Shown here piece by piece: positions 25,050-32,710 of a stretch of DNA of 64,000 bases. The notes below the pieces were generated by a model, which made no database searches, had not been told where the DNA came from, and was given only the letters and a program-made list of their open reading frames with translations. Origin of the DNA: Allobosea sp. Root381 (GTDB lineage Bacteria > Pseudomonadota > Alphaproteobacteria > Rhizobiales > Beijerinckiaceae); contig NZ_LMJT01000018.1 in the NCBI RefSeq assembly GCF_001429395.1, positions 1 through 64,000 on the forward strand, given 5' to 3'. Within the stretch, counting starts at the first letter, position 1. Every line of letters starts with the position of its first letter. The translations under genes were made by a program, and so were the position numbers.

Positions 25050-25949
25050 ATGACGATCGTCGCCGACGAATTCATGCGCGACACGACGGTGGCGGAGATC
25101 CGGTGCGCCGGCGCGGAGCGATTCGCCCCCGTCGCGGCGAGCGCTGCTGGCTTCGGGCCGCTGCTCCAGGTCGACGGCGTCACCCTGGAGTACCGCACCG
25201 GCGACACGATCGTGCGGGCGACGCATCGTGTCGGCTTCGACGTGCACGCGGCTGATCGCTTCGTGTTGCTCGGGCCCTCGGGCTGCGGGAAATCGACGCT
25301 GCTCAAGGCGATCGCCGGCTTCATCGCGCCGGTCGAGGGCGAGATCAGGCTCGACGGCCGGCAGGTCCGCACCGCGGGGCCGGACCGCATCGTCGTCTTC
25401 CAGGAATTCGACCAGCTGCCGCCGTGGAAGACCGTGCTGCACAACGTCGCCTTCCCGCTCCTGGCTTCGCGCAGCCTGCCGTGGCGCGAGGCGCTGGAAC
25501 GCGCCCGGCATTATGTCGACAAGGTCGGCCTGTCGGGCTTCGCCGACAGCTATCCGCATCAGCTCTCGGGCGGGATGAAGCAGCGCGTCGCGATCGCACG
25601 GGCGCTGGCCATGCAGCCGAAAGTCCTGCTGATGGACGAGCCTTTCGCGGCACTCGACGCGCTCACGCGCCGGAAGATGCAGGAGGAGCTGCTCGCGCTC
25701 TGGGACGAGGTCCGCTTCACGCTGCTCTTCGTGACCCATTCGATCGAGGAAGCGCTGATCGTCGGCAACCGCGTCGCGGTGCTGTCGCCGCATCCGGGCC
25801 GGCTCAGGGCGGAGTTCAACAGCCACGAATTCGACCTCGGCAGCATCGGCGGCACCGCCTTCCAGAGCGCCGTGAAGCGGCTTCACGACCGGCTGTTCGA
25901 GAGCGATGTCGATTCAGCCGGCACCGGCCGGGCGGAGGCACGCCGATGA
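25050..25949 (+). CDS. Sulfonate/taurine-type ABC ATPase (SsuB/TauB-like)
   Basis: The 299-residue ATPase has Walker A LLGPSGCGKSTLLKAIAGFI, Q-loop VVFQEFDQLPPWKTVLHNVAF, signature LSGGMKQRVAIARAL, Walker B VLLMDEPFAALD and switch LLFVTHSIEEALIVGNRV. An N-terminal extension of about 35 residues before the ABC fold is longer than usual, and the C-terminal extension (about residues 255-299) is also present. It starts five bases after the receptor gene and overlaps the permease by four bases (ATGA). Confidence 0.88.
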   Translation: MTIVADEFMRDTTVAEIRCAGAERFAPVAASAAGFGPLLQVDGVTLEYRTGDTIVRATHRVGFDVHAADRFVLLGPSGCGKSTLLKAIAGFIAPVEGEIRLDGRQVRTAGPDRIVVFQEFDQLPPWKTVLHNVAFPLLASRSLPWREALERARHYVDKVGLSGFADSYPHQLSGGMKQRVAIARALAMQPKVLLMDEPFAALDALTRRKMQEELLALWDEVRFTLLFVTHSIEEALIVGNRVAVLSPHPGRLRAEFNSHEFDLGSIGGTAFQSAVKRLHDRLFESDVDSAGTGRAEARR

Positions 25950-26815
25950 CCCTCGCCCAGCCGCCGATCCGCCCCGAATATGACCGGCCCCTGCCGCCCT
26001 TCACCGCCGACGCGCTGACGCGGCCGGCCCCCTTGCTCGAGCGCCTGGCGCGGCAGGGCTGGCTGCGCAAATCGCTGATCCTGCTGCTGCTCGCCGTCAT
26101 CTGGGAGGCGGCAGCGCGATGGCAGGACAATGACCTGCTGCTGCCGACCTTCCTCGCGACGCTGGCAGCCCTGCTCGACGGGCTGGCGAGCGGCGAATTG
26201 CTGGAGCGGGCGCGCCTGTCGCTCGTCGTGCTCGCCCAGGGCTATATCGCGGGCGTGGTGCTGGCCTTCCTGCTGACGACACTGGCCGTCTCGACCCAGC
26301 TCGGGCGCGACCTGCTTTCGACGCTGACGGCGATGTTCAACCCGCTGCCGGCAATCGCGCTCCTGCCGCTGGCGCTGCTCTGGTTCGGGCTCGGCCCCGG
26401 CAGCCTGATCTTCGTCCTGATCCACTCCGTGTTGTGGCCGCTGGCGCTCAACACCTTTGCCGGCTTCCAGGGCGTGCCGGAAACGCTGCGGATGGCCGGC
26501 CGCAATTATGGGCTCCGCGGCCTGCGCTATGTGTTCGGCATCCTTGTACCGGCGGCGCTGCCGGCGATCCTGTCCGGGCTCAAGATCGGCTGGGCCTTCG
26601 CCTGGCGGACGCTGATCGCGGCCGAACTGGTCTTCGGCGCCTCATCCGGCCGCGGCGGGCTGGGCTGGTACATCTTCCAGAACCGCAACGAGCTCTATAC
26701 GGACAAGGTCTTCGCCGGCCTGCTGCTTGTCATCATCATCGGGCTCGTCATCGAGAATGTCGTCTTCGCCAGCATCGAACGGCTCACCGTGCGGCGCTGG
26801 GGCATGGCGCGCTGA
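25946..26815 (+). CDS. Sulfonate/taurine-type ABC permease (SsuC/TauC-like)
   Basis: The 289-residue inner-membrane protein has six predicted helices. The core begins LLLAVIWEAAARWQDNDLLLP and includes the conserved FNPLPAIALLPLALLWFGLG. Its EAA loop reads LRMAGRNYGLRGLRYVFGILVPAALPAI. ATG 25946 overlaps the ATPase stop, with GGAGG upstream. The overall length and motifs are ordinary for SsuC, unlike the extended pair at 15532 and 18507. Confidence 0.88.
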   Translation: MTLAQPPIRPEYDRPLPPFTADALTRPAPLLERLARQGWLRKSLILLLLAVIWEAAARWQDNDLLLPTFLATLAALLDGLASGELLERARLSLVVLAQGYIAGVVLAFLLTTLAVSTQLGRDLLSTLTAMFNPLPAIALLPLALLWFGLGPGSLIFVLIHSVLWPLALNTFAGFQGVPETLRMAGRNYGLRGLRYVFGILVPAALPAILSGLKIGWAFAWRTLIAAELVFGASSGRGGLGWYIFQNRNELYTDKVFAGLLLVIIIGLVIENVVFASIERLTVRRWGMAR

Positions 26816-26831
26816 CACTGCGGGATTTGCC

Positions 26832-27752
26832 ATGACTCACGGATTCCTCGGCGCAGAGCCGCTGCTGCCGGACGCCACGGAAACTGCCCCCGACAAGCCG
26901 GCGCCCCGACCGGCCTTGTCCGAAGTCGGAGCGGGCGCCCCGGCGGACGCGTTGCTGCGTGCCCGCTATCGTGAGGCTGCCACGCCCGCGCCCCCGCACT
27001 GGAATGCCGTGATCGGCCAGATCGTGTCGCATCGCTCGGTGCGCCGCTATCGCCCCGATCCGCTGCCCGAGGGCATCGTCGAGACGCTGGTCGCAGCCGG
27101 GCAATCGGCAGCCACCTCGTCCAACCTGCAGACCTGGAGCGTGATCGAGGTCTCGGACCCGGCCCGCAAGGCACGCCTCGCCGAGGTCACCGGCGGGCAG
27201 AAGCATATCCTCGAAGCGCCGACCCTGCTGGTCTGGCTCGCCGATCTCGAGCGGCTCGGCAGGCTCGGCGCGGAGCGCGCGCAGCCCGTCGAGGGGCTGG
27301 ATTATCTGGAGACGCTGTTCGTCGGCATCATCGACGCGGCGCTTGCGGCCCAGAACGCCGTCCTCGCCGCCGAGAGCCTCGGGCTGGGCACGGTCTATAT
27401 CGGCGCCCTGCGCAACGATCCCGAGCGCGTCGCGCGCGAACTCGGCCTGCCGGCCAAGGTCCTGCCGGTCTTCGGCCTCTGCGTCGGCTATCCCGACGAG
27501 AGCGTCGTCACAGGCATCAAGCCGAGGCTTTCGCCGTCGCTCGTGCTGCATCGCGAGCGCTATGGCGAAGGCTTCACGCCCGAGGCGATCGCAGCCTATG
27601 ACGCGGCGATCCAGGATTTCCAGGGCGAGCAGGCCATTCCTCAGGTGCCGTGGTCGCGCCAGGCGCTTGCCCGCGTCGCCGCGCCGCAATCGCTGAGCGG
27701 GCGTGACCGCATCCGTGATGCCCTGACAAAGCTGGGCTTCGCGCTGCGCTGA
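26832..27752 (+). CDS. Nitroreductase-fold NADPH oxidoreductase (NfsA/FRP-like) in an ABC importer operon
   Basis: The 306-residue protein begins with a proline/alanine-rich 60-residue N-terminus. The nitroreductase domain follows: SHRSVRRYRPDPLPEGIVETL, GQSAATSSNLQTWSVIEV and AQNAVLAAESLGLGTVYIGALRNDP. These features match the NfsA/FRP branch, whose members are NADPH-dependent FMN enzymes and can act as flavin reductases. It starts 16 bases after the permease stop, so it is cotranscribed with the importer. A plausible job is to supply reduced flavin to one of the monooxygenases or to reduce the imported compound. Confidence 0.8.
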   Translation: MTHGFLGAEPLLPDATETAPDKPAPRPALSEVGAGAPADALLRARYREAATPAPPHWNAVIGQIVSHRSVRRYRPDPLPEGIVETLVAAGQSAATSSNLQTWSVIEVSDPARKARLAEVTGGQKHILEAPTLLVWLADLERLGRLGAERAQPVEGLDYLETLFVGIIDAALAAQNAVLAAESLGLGTVYIGALRNDPERVARELGLPAKVLPVFGLCVGYPDESVVTGIKPRLSPSLVLHRERYGEGFTPEAIAAYDAAIQDFQGEQAIPQVPWSRQALARVAAPQSLSGRDRIRDALTKLGFALR

Positions 27753-27783
27753 CCGGCTCGGCTCCCGCTTTTCGCGCGCTGCC

Positions 27784-28380
27784 CTATCCCGCGTAGACGC
27801 CTTCGAAGACGAAGCTCTCGATCGGCTCGCGCTGGCTCGGCCTCTCGCGCGCCTGCAACCCTTCCGGCAGGCTGGAACGGTCTCCCGGCCTGCCGATGGC
27901 AACGATCGCCTCGGGGCGGTAGCCTTCGGGCAAGCCGAGCTCCGCGGCGGCGCGCGCATGGTCGAAGCCGGACATGCCATGCGCCTGCCAGCCGAGCTGC
28001 GAGGCCTGCAGCGCCAGCAACGCCCAGGCGGCGCCGGCATCGAAGGAATGGCTGTAATTGGCGACCTCCTGTTCCTTTCCGGGCGGGAGCAGGGTCGGCT
28101 TCGAGACCACGGCGACCAGCGCCGCCGCCTGCTTGGCCCAGGACGCATTGAACGGAATCAGCAGCCCAAGCAGGCGGTCCCAATTGGTGTCGCCCCGCCG
28201 CGCATAGATGAAGCGCCAGGGCTGGGCATTGTATCCCGAGGGCGCCCAGCGCGCCGCCTCGAACAGGCGGAGAAGCTCGTCGCGGCCGATCTCCTCGGCC
28301 GTGAAGGCGCGAGGCGACCAGCGCTCGAGGAAGAGCGGCTCGATCTCGTGGTTCGCGTTCCGGTGATTCGTGCTGGTCAT
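27784..28380 (-). CDS. Nitroreductase family protein
   Basis: This 198-residue FMN-dependent nitroreductase-fold protein has LFLERWSPRAFTAEEIGRDE, FEAARWAPSGYNAQPWRFIY (the S-x-N-x-Q-PW motif that contacts FMN) and WALLALQASQLGWQAHGMSG. The start at 28380 (MTSTNHRN) is favoured by GGAG seven bases upstream; an earlier in-frame start at 28404 would add eight residues. It is read divergently from the Rrf2 gene, with 323 bases between. It converges with the 26832 gene, 31 bases apart, with no evident terminator. The substrate is unknown. Confidence 0.84.
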   Translation of the reverse strand: MTSTNHRNANHEIEPLFLERWSPRAFTAEEIGRDELLRLFEAARWAPSGYNAQPWRFIYARRGDTNWDRLLGLLIPFNASWAKQAAALVAVVSKPTLLPPGKEQEVANYSHSFDAGAAWALLALQASQLGWQAHGMSGFDHARAAAELGLPEGYRPEAIVAIGRPGDRSSLPEGLQARERPSQREPIESFVFEGVYAG

Positions 28381-28703
28381 CGCATATCTCCAGATTGGCG
28401 CCACCGGCCCGGCCGCTCGTGCCGGCCTGCGGGACGCCCCCCCGACCGGATGGCGCTGTCGGAACCGCGTTCAACGCCATGCCATGATCGGCGTCAATAT
28501 TAGTCTATTATTTATGTTGTATATTCTGCACCCCCGCACGGGTCGACCCGCCGAAACGCTGGAGCCGCCGGAGGACAACGATCCCGCCATAAGAGCATGC
28601 GGAGAAGACTCGTCCGAGGCGATGGCCGATCGCAACCAAACCGTTTTCAAACACCCTTTAAGTTGATAGAAACAATGTAATTCATAAGCGGGAGTCGAGC
28701 GTC
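28381..28703. other. Divergent regulatory region upstream of rrf2
   Basis: The 323 bases contain an AT-rich core at 28494-28532 with TCTAT at 28504-28508. The partner half-site is poor (GTTGT at 28516-28520), so this is a degenerate form of the shared motif. A second AT-rich patch at 28660-28685 directly precedes the Rrf2 start and probably holds its promoter. GAACCGCGTTC near 28463 resembles GAACGGCGTTC near 4965. The short frame at 28515-28664 is open but lacks resemblance to any family. Confidence 0.35.
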
Positions 28704-29156
28704 GTGCTCACCAACAAAGGCAAATATGGCCTCAAGGCCATCGTTCATCTTGCGAAGCTGGAAGCTGGCGAGACGGCGCAGGTCGCCGACATCGCCCAAA
28801 AGAACAATATCTCGAAGAAGTTCCTCGACGCGATCCTGCTCGACCTGCGCAATGCCGGCATGCTTCGCAGCAAGAAGGGCCCGGGCGGCGGCTATGCCCT
28901 GGCGAAGCCGGCGCGAACGATCAAGGTCGGCGCGGTGATCCGCGCCCTCGAGGGGCCGATCGCCCCGATCGGCTGCGCCAGCCGCTCGGCCTTCCGCGCC
29001 TGCGAGGATTGCGGCGAGATCGACAGCTGCCCGGTCCGCTCGGTGATGACCGAGGTTCGCGACGCGATGGCGGGCGTCGTCGACAACACCACGATCGCCG
29101 ACATGGTCCGGCGCTCGCTGGTCAAAGCTCCGGCCGAGGCCGAATATGTAATCTGA
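28704..29156 (+). CDS. Rrf2-family transcriptional regulator with four cysteines
   Basis: The 150-residue protein has an N-terminal winged helix (MLTNKGKYGLKAIVHLAKLE, then NNISKKFLDAILLDLRNAGM and SKKGPGGGYALAKPA). Four cysteines follow: C91, C100, C103 and C109. Rrf2 proteins such as IscR, RirA, NsrR and CymR sense Fe-S clusters, iron, NO or cysteine status. The spacing here is not that of a family I can name with certainty. GTG 28704 follows GGAG at nine bases. Located in the centre of sulfur genes and just before a flavin reductase with the shared motif, it is the only transcription factor in the window and a candidate regulator of it. Confidence 0.88.
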   Translation: MLTNKGKYGLKAIVHLAKLEAGETAQVADIAQKNNISKKFLDAILLDLRNAGMLRSKKGPGGGYALAKPARTIKVGAVIRALEGPIAPIGCASRSAFRACEDCGEIDSCPVRSVMTEVRDAMAGVVDNTTIADMVRRSLVKAPAEAEYVI

Positions 29157-29162
29157 GATTAA

Positions 29163-29179
29163 TCTATATAACCGATAGA
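29163..29179. promoter_or_regulatory. Perfect TCTAT-N7-ATAGA palindrome upstream of the flavin reductase
   Basis: TCTAT (29163-29167), ATAACCG, ATAGA (29175-29179). It lies seven bases after the Rrf2 stop and 65 bases before the flavin reductase start, in AT-rich DNA. It suggests that 29245 has its own regulated promoter. Confidence 0.6.
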
Positions 29180-29244
29180 CAAATATATGCTGCTCCCGTA
29201 GGACTCGGAAAGCGGCCACGAGCCGCCGAGAACATGGTAGCGCG

Positions 29245-29787
29245 ATGAACCGTCATGTCAGCCCTGTCCGACCCGCCGACATTCAGGCCGACGCCTTCAA
29301 GGCGGTCATGCGCAACGTCGCGGGCGCGGTCAGCATCGTCACAGCCAGCCATGGCGGCCTGCGTGCTGGGCTAACGGCCACATCGCTGACCGCGCTGTCG
29401 GCCGAACCGCCGACCGTCATCGTCTGCGTGAACCGTGCCGCCTCGGCCTGGCCGACGATCGACGGCGCCGGCCATTTCGCGATCAACGTGCTGGCGGCCC
29501 GCCATCAGGCGATCGCCGACCGCTTCGCCGGGCGGGGCGGCTTCAAAGGCGAGGCACGCTTCGGCGAAGGCGACTGGGGCTGCCTCGTCACCGGCGCACC
29601 GACGCTCGACGGCGCGCTCGCGGTGCTCGACTGCGAGACGGACGAGGCGATCGAGCGGCATTCGCACACCATCCTGATCGGCCGAATCAAGGCGATCCGC
29701 CACGCCCAGGACGCCGGCGCCCTGCTCTATTGGCGCGGCGTCTACGGCAAGCTCGACGAGACGCTCCAGCACGGCGCCGGCATCTGA
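29245..29787 (+). CDS. NAD(P)H:flavin oxidoreductase, HpaC/NtaB-type (second copy)
   Basis: The 180-residue flavin reductase-like domain protein has GAVSIVTASHGGLRAGLTAT, SLTALSAEPPTVIVCVNRAA, FAINVLAARHQAIADRFAG and the C-terminal HSHTILIGRIKAI with LLYWRGVYG. It is clearly paralogous to the 6596 product. It is not next to a monooxygenase, so it may serve several of the DszA/NtaA- and DszC-like enzymes encoded nearby. The preceding TCTAT palindrome puts it in the suspected regulon. Confidence 0.86.
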   Translation: MNRHVSPVRPADIQADAFKAVMRNVAGAVSIVTASHGGLRAGLTATSLTALSAEPPTVIVCVNRAASAWPTIDGAGHFAINVLAARHQAIADRFAGRGGFKGEARFGEGDWGCLVTGAPTLDGALAVLDCETDEAIERHSHTILIGRIKAIRHAQDAGALLYWRGVYGKLDETLQHGAGI

Positions 29788-29941
29788 CCGCCGCGCCGAA
29801 CCGGCCGCGAGACCCGGACGTTCTCCGAACACGCCGAATGCGGGCAGACCATCCTAAAATGCCCGGGAACTTCGCCAACACGTTTCATTGACCGGAGGGC
29901 GATCCCCCACGGATGATTGCTGGACGAAAAGGAACAGCATC

Positions 29942-30529
29942 ATGACCGTCCTCATCGTCCCGGGCCTTTACGGTTCCGAGCCGGCCCATTGGCAGAGCCG
30001 CTGGGAAGCCGAACTCGAGCGGGCCGAACGCGTCCAGCAGGAGAACTGGGACGCGCCGGAGCTCTCGGCCTGGATCGACAGCCTGCGCCGGCACGTCCTG
30101 AGGCGCCCCGGGGCGATCCTGGTCGGGCACAGCCTCGGCGCGACGCTGATCGCGCATCTCGCCGCCCGCTATCCGCGCCTCCCGATCGGTGGAGCGCTGC
30201 TGGTCGCTCCCGCCGACCCGCAGCTGCGCGCGTCGCGGATCCGCGGCATCTCGAGCTTCGGTCCGGTGCCGAGCGAGCCGTTCGGATTCCCGGCCATCGT
30301 CGTCGCCAGCCGGACTGATCCCTATATGGAGATCGAGCGCGCGCGCGTGATCGCCAACATGTGGGAGGCGGCCTTCATAGACGCGGGCGATGCCGGGCAC
30401 ATCAACGTGGCGAGCGGCCATGGCGGCTGGCCCGAGGGGCTGCGCCTGCTCGACCAGCTGATCCTGAAACGCAGCACTCAAGCTCGGCTTTCGCATATCG
30501 AGCGCGCATCCGGTACCAAAACGCAGTAG
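29942..30529 (+). CDS. RBBP9/YdeN-family serine hydrolase
   Basis: The 195-residue alpha/beta hydrolase starts MTVLIVPGLYGSEPAHWQSR, the family hallmark. The triad is visible as S64 (GHSLGAT), D126 (SRTDPYM) and H153 (AGHIN). Members are small cytoplasmic hydrolases with poorly known substrates. It lies 154 bases after the flavin reductase and may be cotranscribed. The gene ends just before a palindromic repeat and a broken reductase gene, so it borders a rearranged segment. Confidence 0.87.
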   Translation: MTVLIVPGLYGSEPAHWQSRWEAELERAERVQQENWDAPELSAWIDSLRRHVLRRPGAILVGHSLGATLIAHLAARYPRLPIGGALLVAPADPQLRASRIRGISSFGPVPSEPFGFPAIVVASRTDPYMEIERARVIANMWEAAFIDAGDAGHINVASGHGGWPEGLRLLDQLILKRSTQARLSHIERASGTKTQ

Positions 30530-30535
30530 GCTAAA

Positions 30536-30586
30536 GCATCGGCTTTTCCCGAAAAGTGGCATGCGGTTTTCGGGAAAAGCCGATGC
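30536..30586. repeat. 51-base perfect palindromic element
   Basis: Two 20-base arms, GCATCGGCTTTTCCCGAAAA (30536-30555) and its exact complement (30567-30586), flank an 11-base loop. Similar extragenic palindromes are common in Hyphomicrobiales chromosomes. It could also terminate transcription of the hydrolase gene seven bases upstream. Only one copy is present in the window. Confidence 0.8.
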
Positions 30587-30673
30587 AAGATCAAAGGCCT
30601 GGATCGTCAGATCCGAATACGGCATTCGGTCCGACGATCCAGGCCGATCCCTCTCCAAGTCCATCTCTTCCAG

Positions 30674-30838
30674 AGGCGCGCCTGCGTGGAGGGGCGACCG
30701 CTGTTGCGGGCCTACAGCATGGCCAGCTTCAATAACGAGGAGCGGCTCGAATTCTTCAGCACCAAGGTGGCCGGAGTTCCGCTTACTTCCCGCTTGCAGC
30801 ATCTGCGCGCCTGCGACGAAATCCTGGTCGAGCGCTGA
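30674..30838 (+). pseudogene. fpr: Fragment of a ferredoxin-NADP reductase gene (fpr)
   Basis: Fifty-four codons read GRPLLRAYSMASFNNEERLE, FFSTKVAGVPLTSRLQHLRA and CDEILVER before TGA. This is the FAD-binding R-x-Y-S-M/V-A-S motif and the following P-L-T-S-R-L-Q-H segment of bacterial ferredoxin-NADP reductases (about residues 50-100 of roughly 257). Both the N-terminal part and the whole NADP-binding half are missing and there is no start codon in place, so it is a remnant. It lies beside the palindromic element, suggesting past recombination here. Confidence 0.75.
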
Positions 30839-31001
30839 CACGCTGCGGAGTACGGCCGGCAAAGCACCGCGTTCTCTCGCTTCGCTCCCAAAGGAGAGCC
30901 AATTCCCTCGAAGCGTTGGAATACAGACGGATAGTCTACTAATTATATGCATTATTTGACTCCGACTTTCGCCCCTTGGCAGAACCTATCGGAGCCCATT
31001 C

Positions 31002-32627
31002 ATGACCCTTTCCCCCAGCCGCCTGCGTTCCATCGACGTCGAAGCCCTCGCGAAGGCACTCAGTGACGGCAAGGAGCTCGCGATCGTCGACGTTCGCGAG
31101 GAAGGCGTGCGCTCGCGCGACGGCCATCTTCTGCTCTCCGTCGCCTTGCCGCTGAGCCAGATCGAATTGCGCGCCGGCGCGCTGCTGCCGCGGCGCGATG
31201 TCCGTGTCGTCGTCACCGATGCAGGCGACGGCGTCCTGGCCGACCGCGCGGCGGCGAAGCTCTCCAGCCTCGGCTATGTCGACATCGCGGTGCTCGACGG
31301 CGGCGTCGCTGCCTGGAAGGCCTCGGGCCGCGAGGTCTATACGGGCCAGAGCGCCTACAGCAAGGCGTTCGGCGAGTTCGTCGAGCACGCCTATGGTACG
31401 CCGCATCTCTCGGCCACCGAACTCAAGAGCCTGCTCGATGCCAAGGCCGATGTGGTCGTCCTCGATGGCCGCACCGTCCAGGAGTTCGAGAATTTCAGCA
31501 TCCCCGGCGCCTATGCCGCGCCGAATGCCGAGTTGCCGCTGCGCGTGCACAGCATCGTGCGCTCGCCGGAGACGCTCGTGGTCGTCAATTGCGCCGGGCG
31601 CACGCGCTCGATCATCGGCGCCCAAGCGCTGATCAATGCCGGCCTGCCGAACAAGGTCGTGGCGCTCGAGAACGGCACGATGGCCTGGCTGTTCGAGGGC
31701 TATGAGCTCGATCACGGCACGCTCAACCTCGCGCCGAAGCCGACCGCGGCGCAGAGCGAACCGGTCCGCCCGTCGATCGAAGGGCTGACGAAGCGCTTCG
31801 GATTGCGCTGGATCGACGAGGCGAGGCTCGCCGGGCTGCAGGCTGAAGCCGATAGGCGGACGCTCTATCTCTTCGACGTGCGCACGCAGGCCGAGTTCGA
31901 GGCCGGCCATCTGCCGGGCTCGCTTTGGGCGGAAGGCGGCCAGCTGGTGCAGGGCATCGACAAGTTCGCTCCCGTCCGCAACAGCCGCATCGTGGTGATC
32001 GACGACGAGCTCGGCGCGCGCGCCGCCATCACGGCCTCCTGGCTGGTGCAACTGGGCTGGGGCGAGGTCTTCGCGCTCGCCACACGCCTGACCGGCGAGG
32101 GCCGCGACACCGGCCCCGCCCCGCTCGATCTGCCGGCGCTGCCGGAGGCGGCGATCGCCAGCCCGGCCAATCTCAAGGCCGAGATCGACGCCGGCACGGT
32201 CGTGGTGCTCGACCTGGCCTCGAGCCTGGCCTACGAGGCCGGCCACATCCCCGGCGCGCGCTTCGCCGTGCGCTCGCGGCTATCCGAAAATCTCGATGCC
32301 CTGGCAGGCAAGCCCGTGGTGCTGACCTCGCCGGACGGAAAGCTGGCCCGCCTTGCCGCGGCCGAGCTGGCCCTGCTGATCGGCGCGGAAAAGGTGCGCG
32401 TGCTGGATGACGGCACGCAGGCCTGGAAGGCCGCGCTGCTGCCGTTCGAGACCGGGCTGGTCGCGCTACATCACGCCGCCGACGATGTCTGGCGTTCGCC
32501 CTATCAGGTCGCGGGCGACCGGCATGCTGCCTTCCGCGCCTATCTCGAATGGGAGGTCGACCTGCTCAAGCAGATCGAGCGCGACGCAGACGTCTCCTTC
32601 AAGACCTTCCCGGCGCTTGCTGCCTGA
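31002..32627 (+). CDS. Four-domain rhodanese-like protein, paralogue 1
   Basis: The 541-residue cytoplasmic protein comprises four tandem rhodanese folds, each with a D-V/T-R-x2-x-E/F entry and a G-H-x-P-G-type stretch (for example VLDGRTVQEFENFSIPGAYA and YLFDVRTQAEFEAGHLPGSL). The active-site loop of domain 2 is intact (VVNCAGRTRS, C197). The same loop in domains 1, 3 and 4 has lost the cysteine (VVTDAGDG, VVIDDELG, VLTSPDGK). One catalytic and three structural/binding domains are therefore likely. Rhodaneses move sulfane sulfur. It precedes an SfnG-like monooxygenase by 83 bases. Paralogues are at 40847 and 45247. Confidence 0.85.
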   Translation: MTLSPSRLRSIDVEALAKALSDGKELAIVDVREEGVRSRDGHLLLSVALPLSQIELRAGALLPRRDVRVVVTDAGDGVLADRAAAKLSSLGYVDIAVLDGGVAAWKASGREVYTGQSAYSKAFGEFVEHAYGTPHLSATELKSLLDAKADVVVLDGRTVQEFENFSIPGAYAAPNAELPLRVHSIVRSPETLVVVNCAGRTRSIIGAQALINAGLPNKVVALENGTMAWLFEGYELDHGTLNLAPKPTAAQSEPVRPSIEGLTKRFGLRWIDEARLAGLQAEADRRTLYLFDVRTQAEFEAGHLPGSLWAEGGQLVQGIDKFAPVRNSRIVVIDDELGARAAITASWLVQLGWGEVFALATRLTGEGRDTGPAPLDLPALPEAAIASPANLKAEIDAGTVVVLDLASSLAYEAGHIPGARFAVRSRLSENLDALAGKPVVLTSPDGKLARLAAAELALLIGAEKVRVLDDGTQAWKAALLPFETGLVALHHAADDVWRSPYQVAGDRHAAFRAYLEWEVDLLKQIERDADVSFKTFPALAA

Positions 32628-32663
32628 CCACTCCCATCCATCCACGCGCCAAGAAGAGAACCG

Positions 32664-32690
32664 CCGCGCCGTCCCTCCGGGACGGCGCGG
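32664..32690. repeat. Intercistronic hairpin between rhodanese and SfnG-like genes
   Basis: CCGCGCCGTCCC (32664-32675) and GGGACGGCGCGG (32679-32690) form a perfect 12-base-pair stem with a 3-base loop. There is no T run, so it is more likely an mRNA processing or stabilising element than a terminator. It lies directly upstream of the GAGGAG ribosome binding site of the 32711 gene. Confidence 0.6.
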
Positions 32691-32710
32691 TCGAGGAGTT
32701 TCGACATCCC

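Noticed and set aside
4960..28470. GAAC-N3-GTTC pair (near 4965 and 28463) as a third shared operator
   Set aside because: Only two short copies, both within otherwise GC-rich DNA, and not placed near a convincing promoter; chance is sufficient.
30561..30959. Plus-strand 132-codon frame overlapping the fpr fragment
   Set aside because: It is out of frame with the recognisable Fpr residues and starts inside the palindrome; no similarity to any family.
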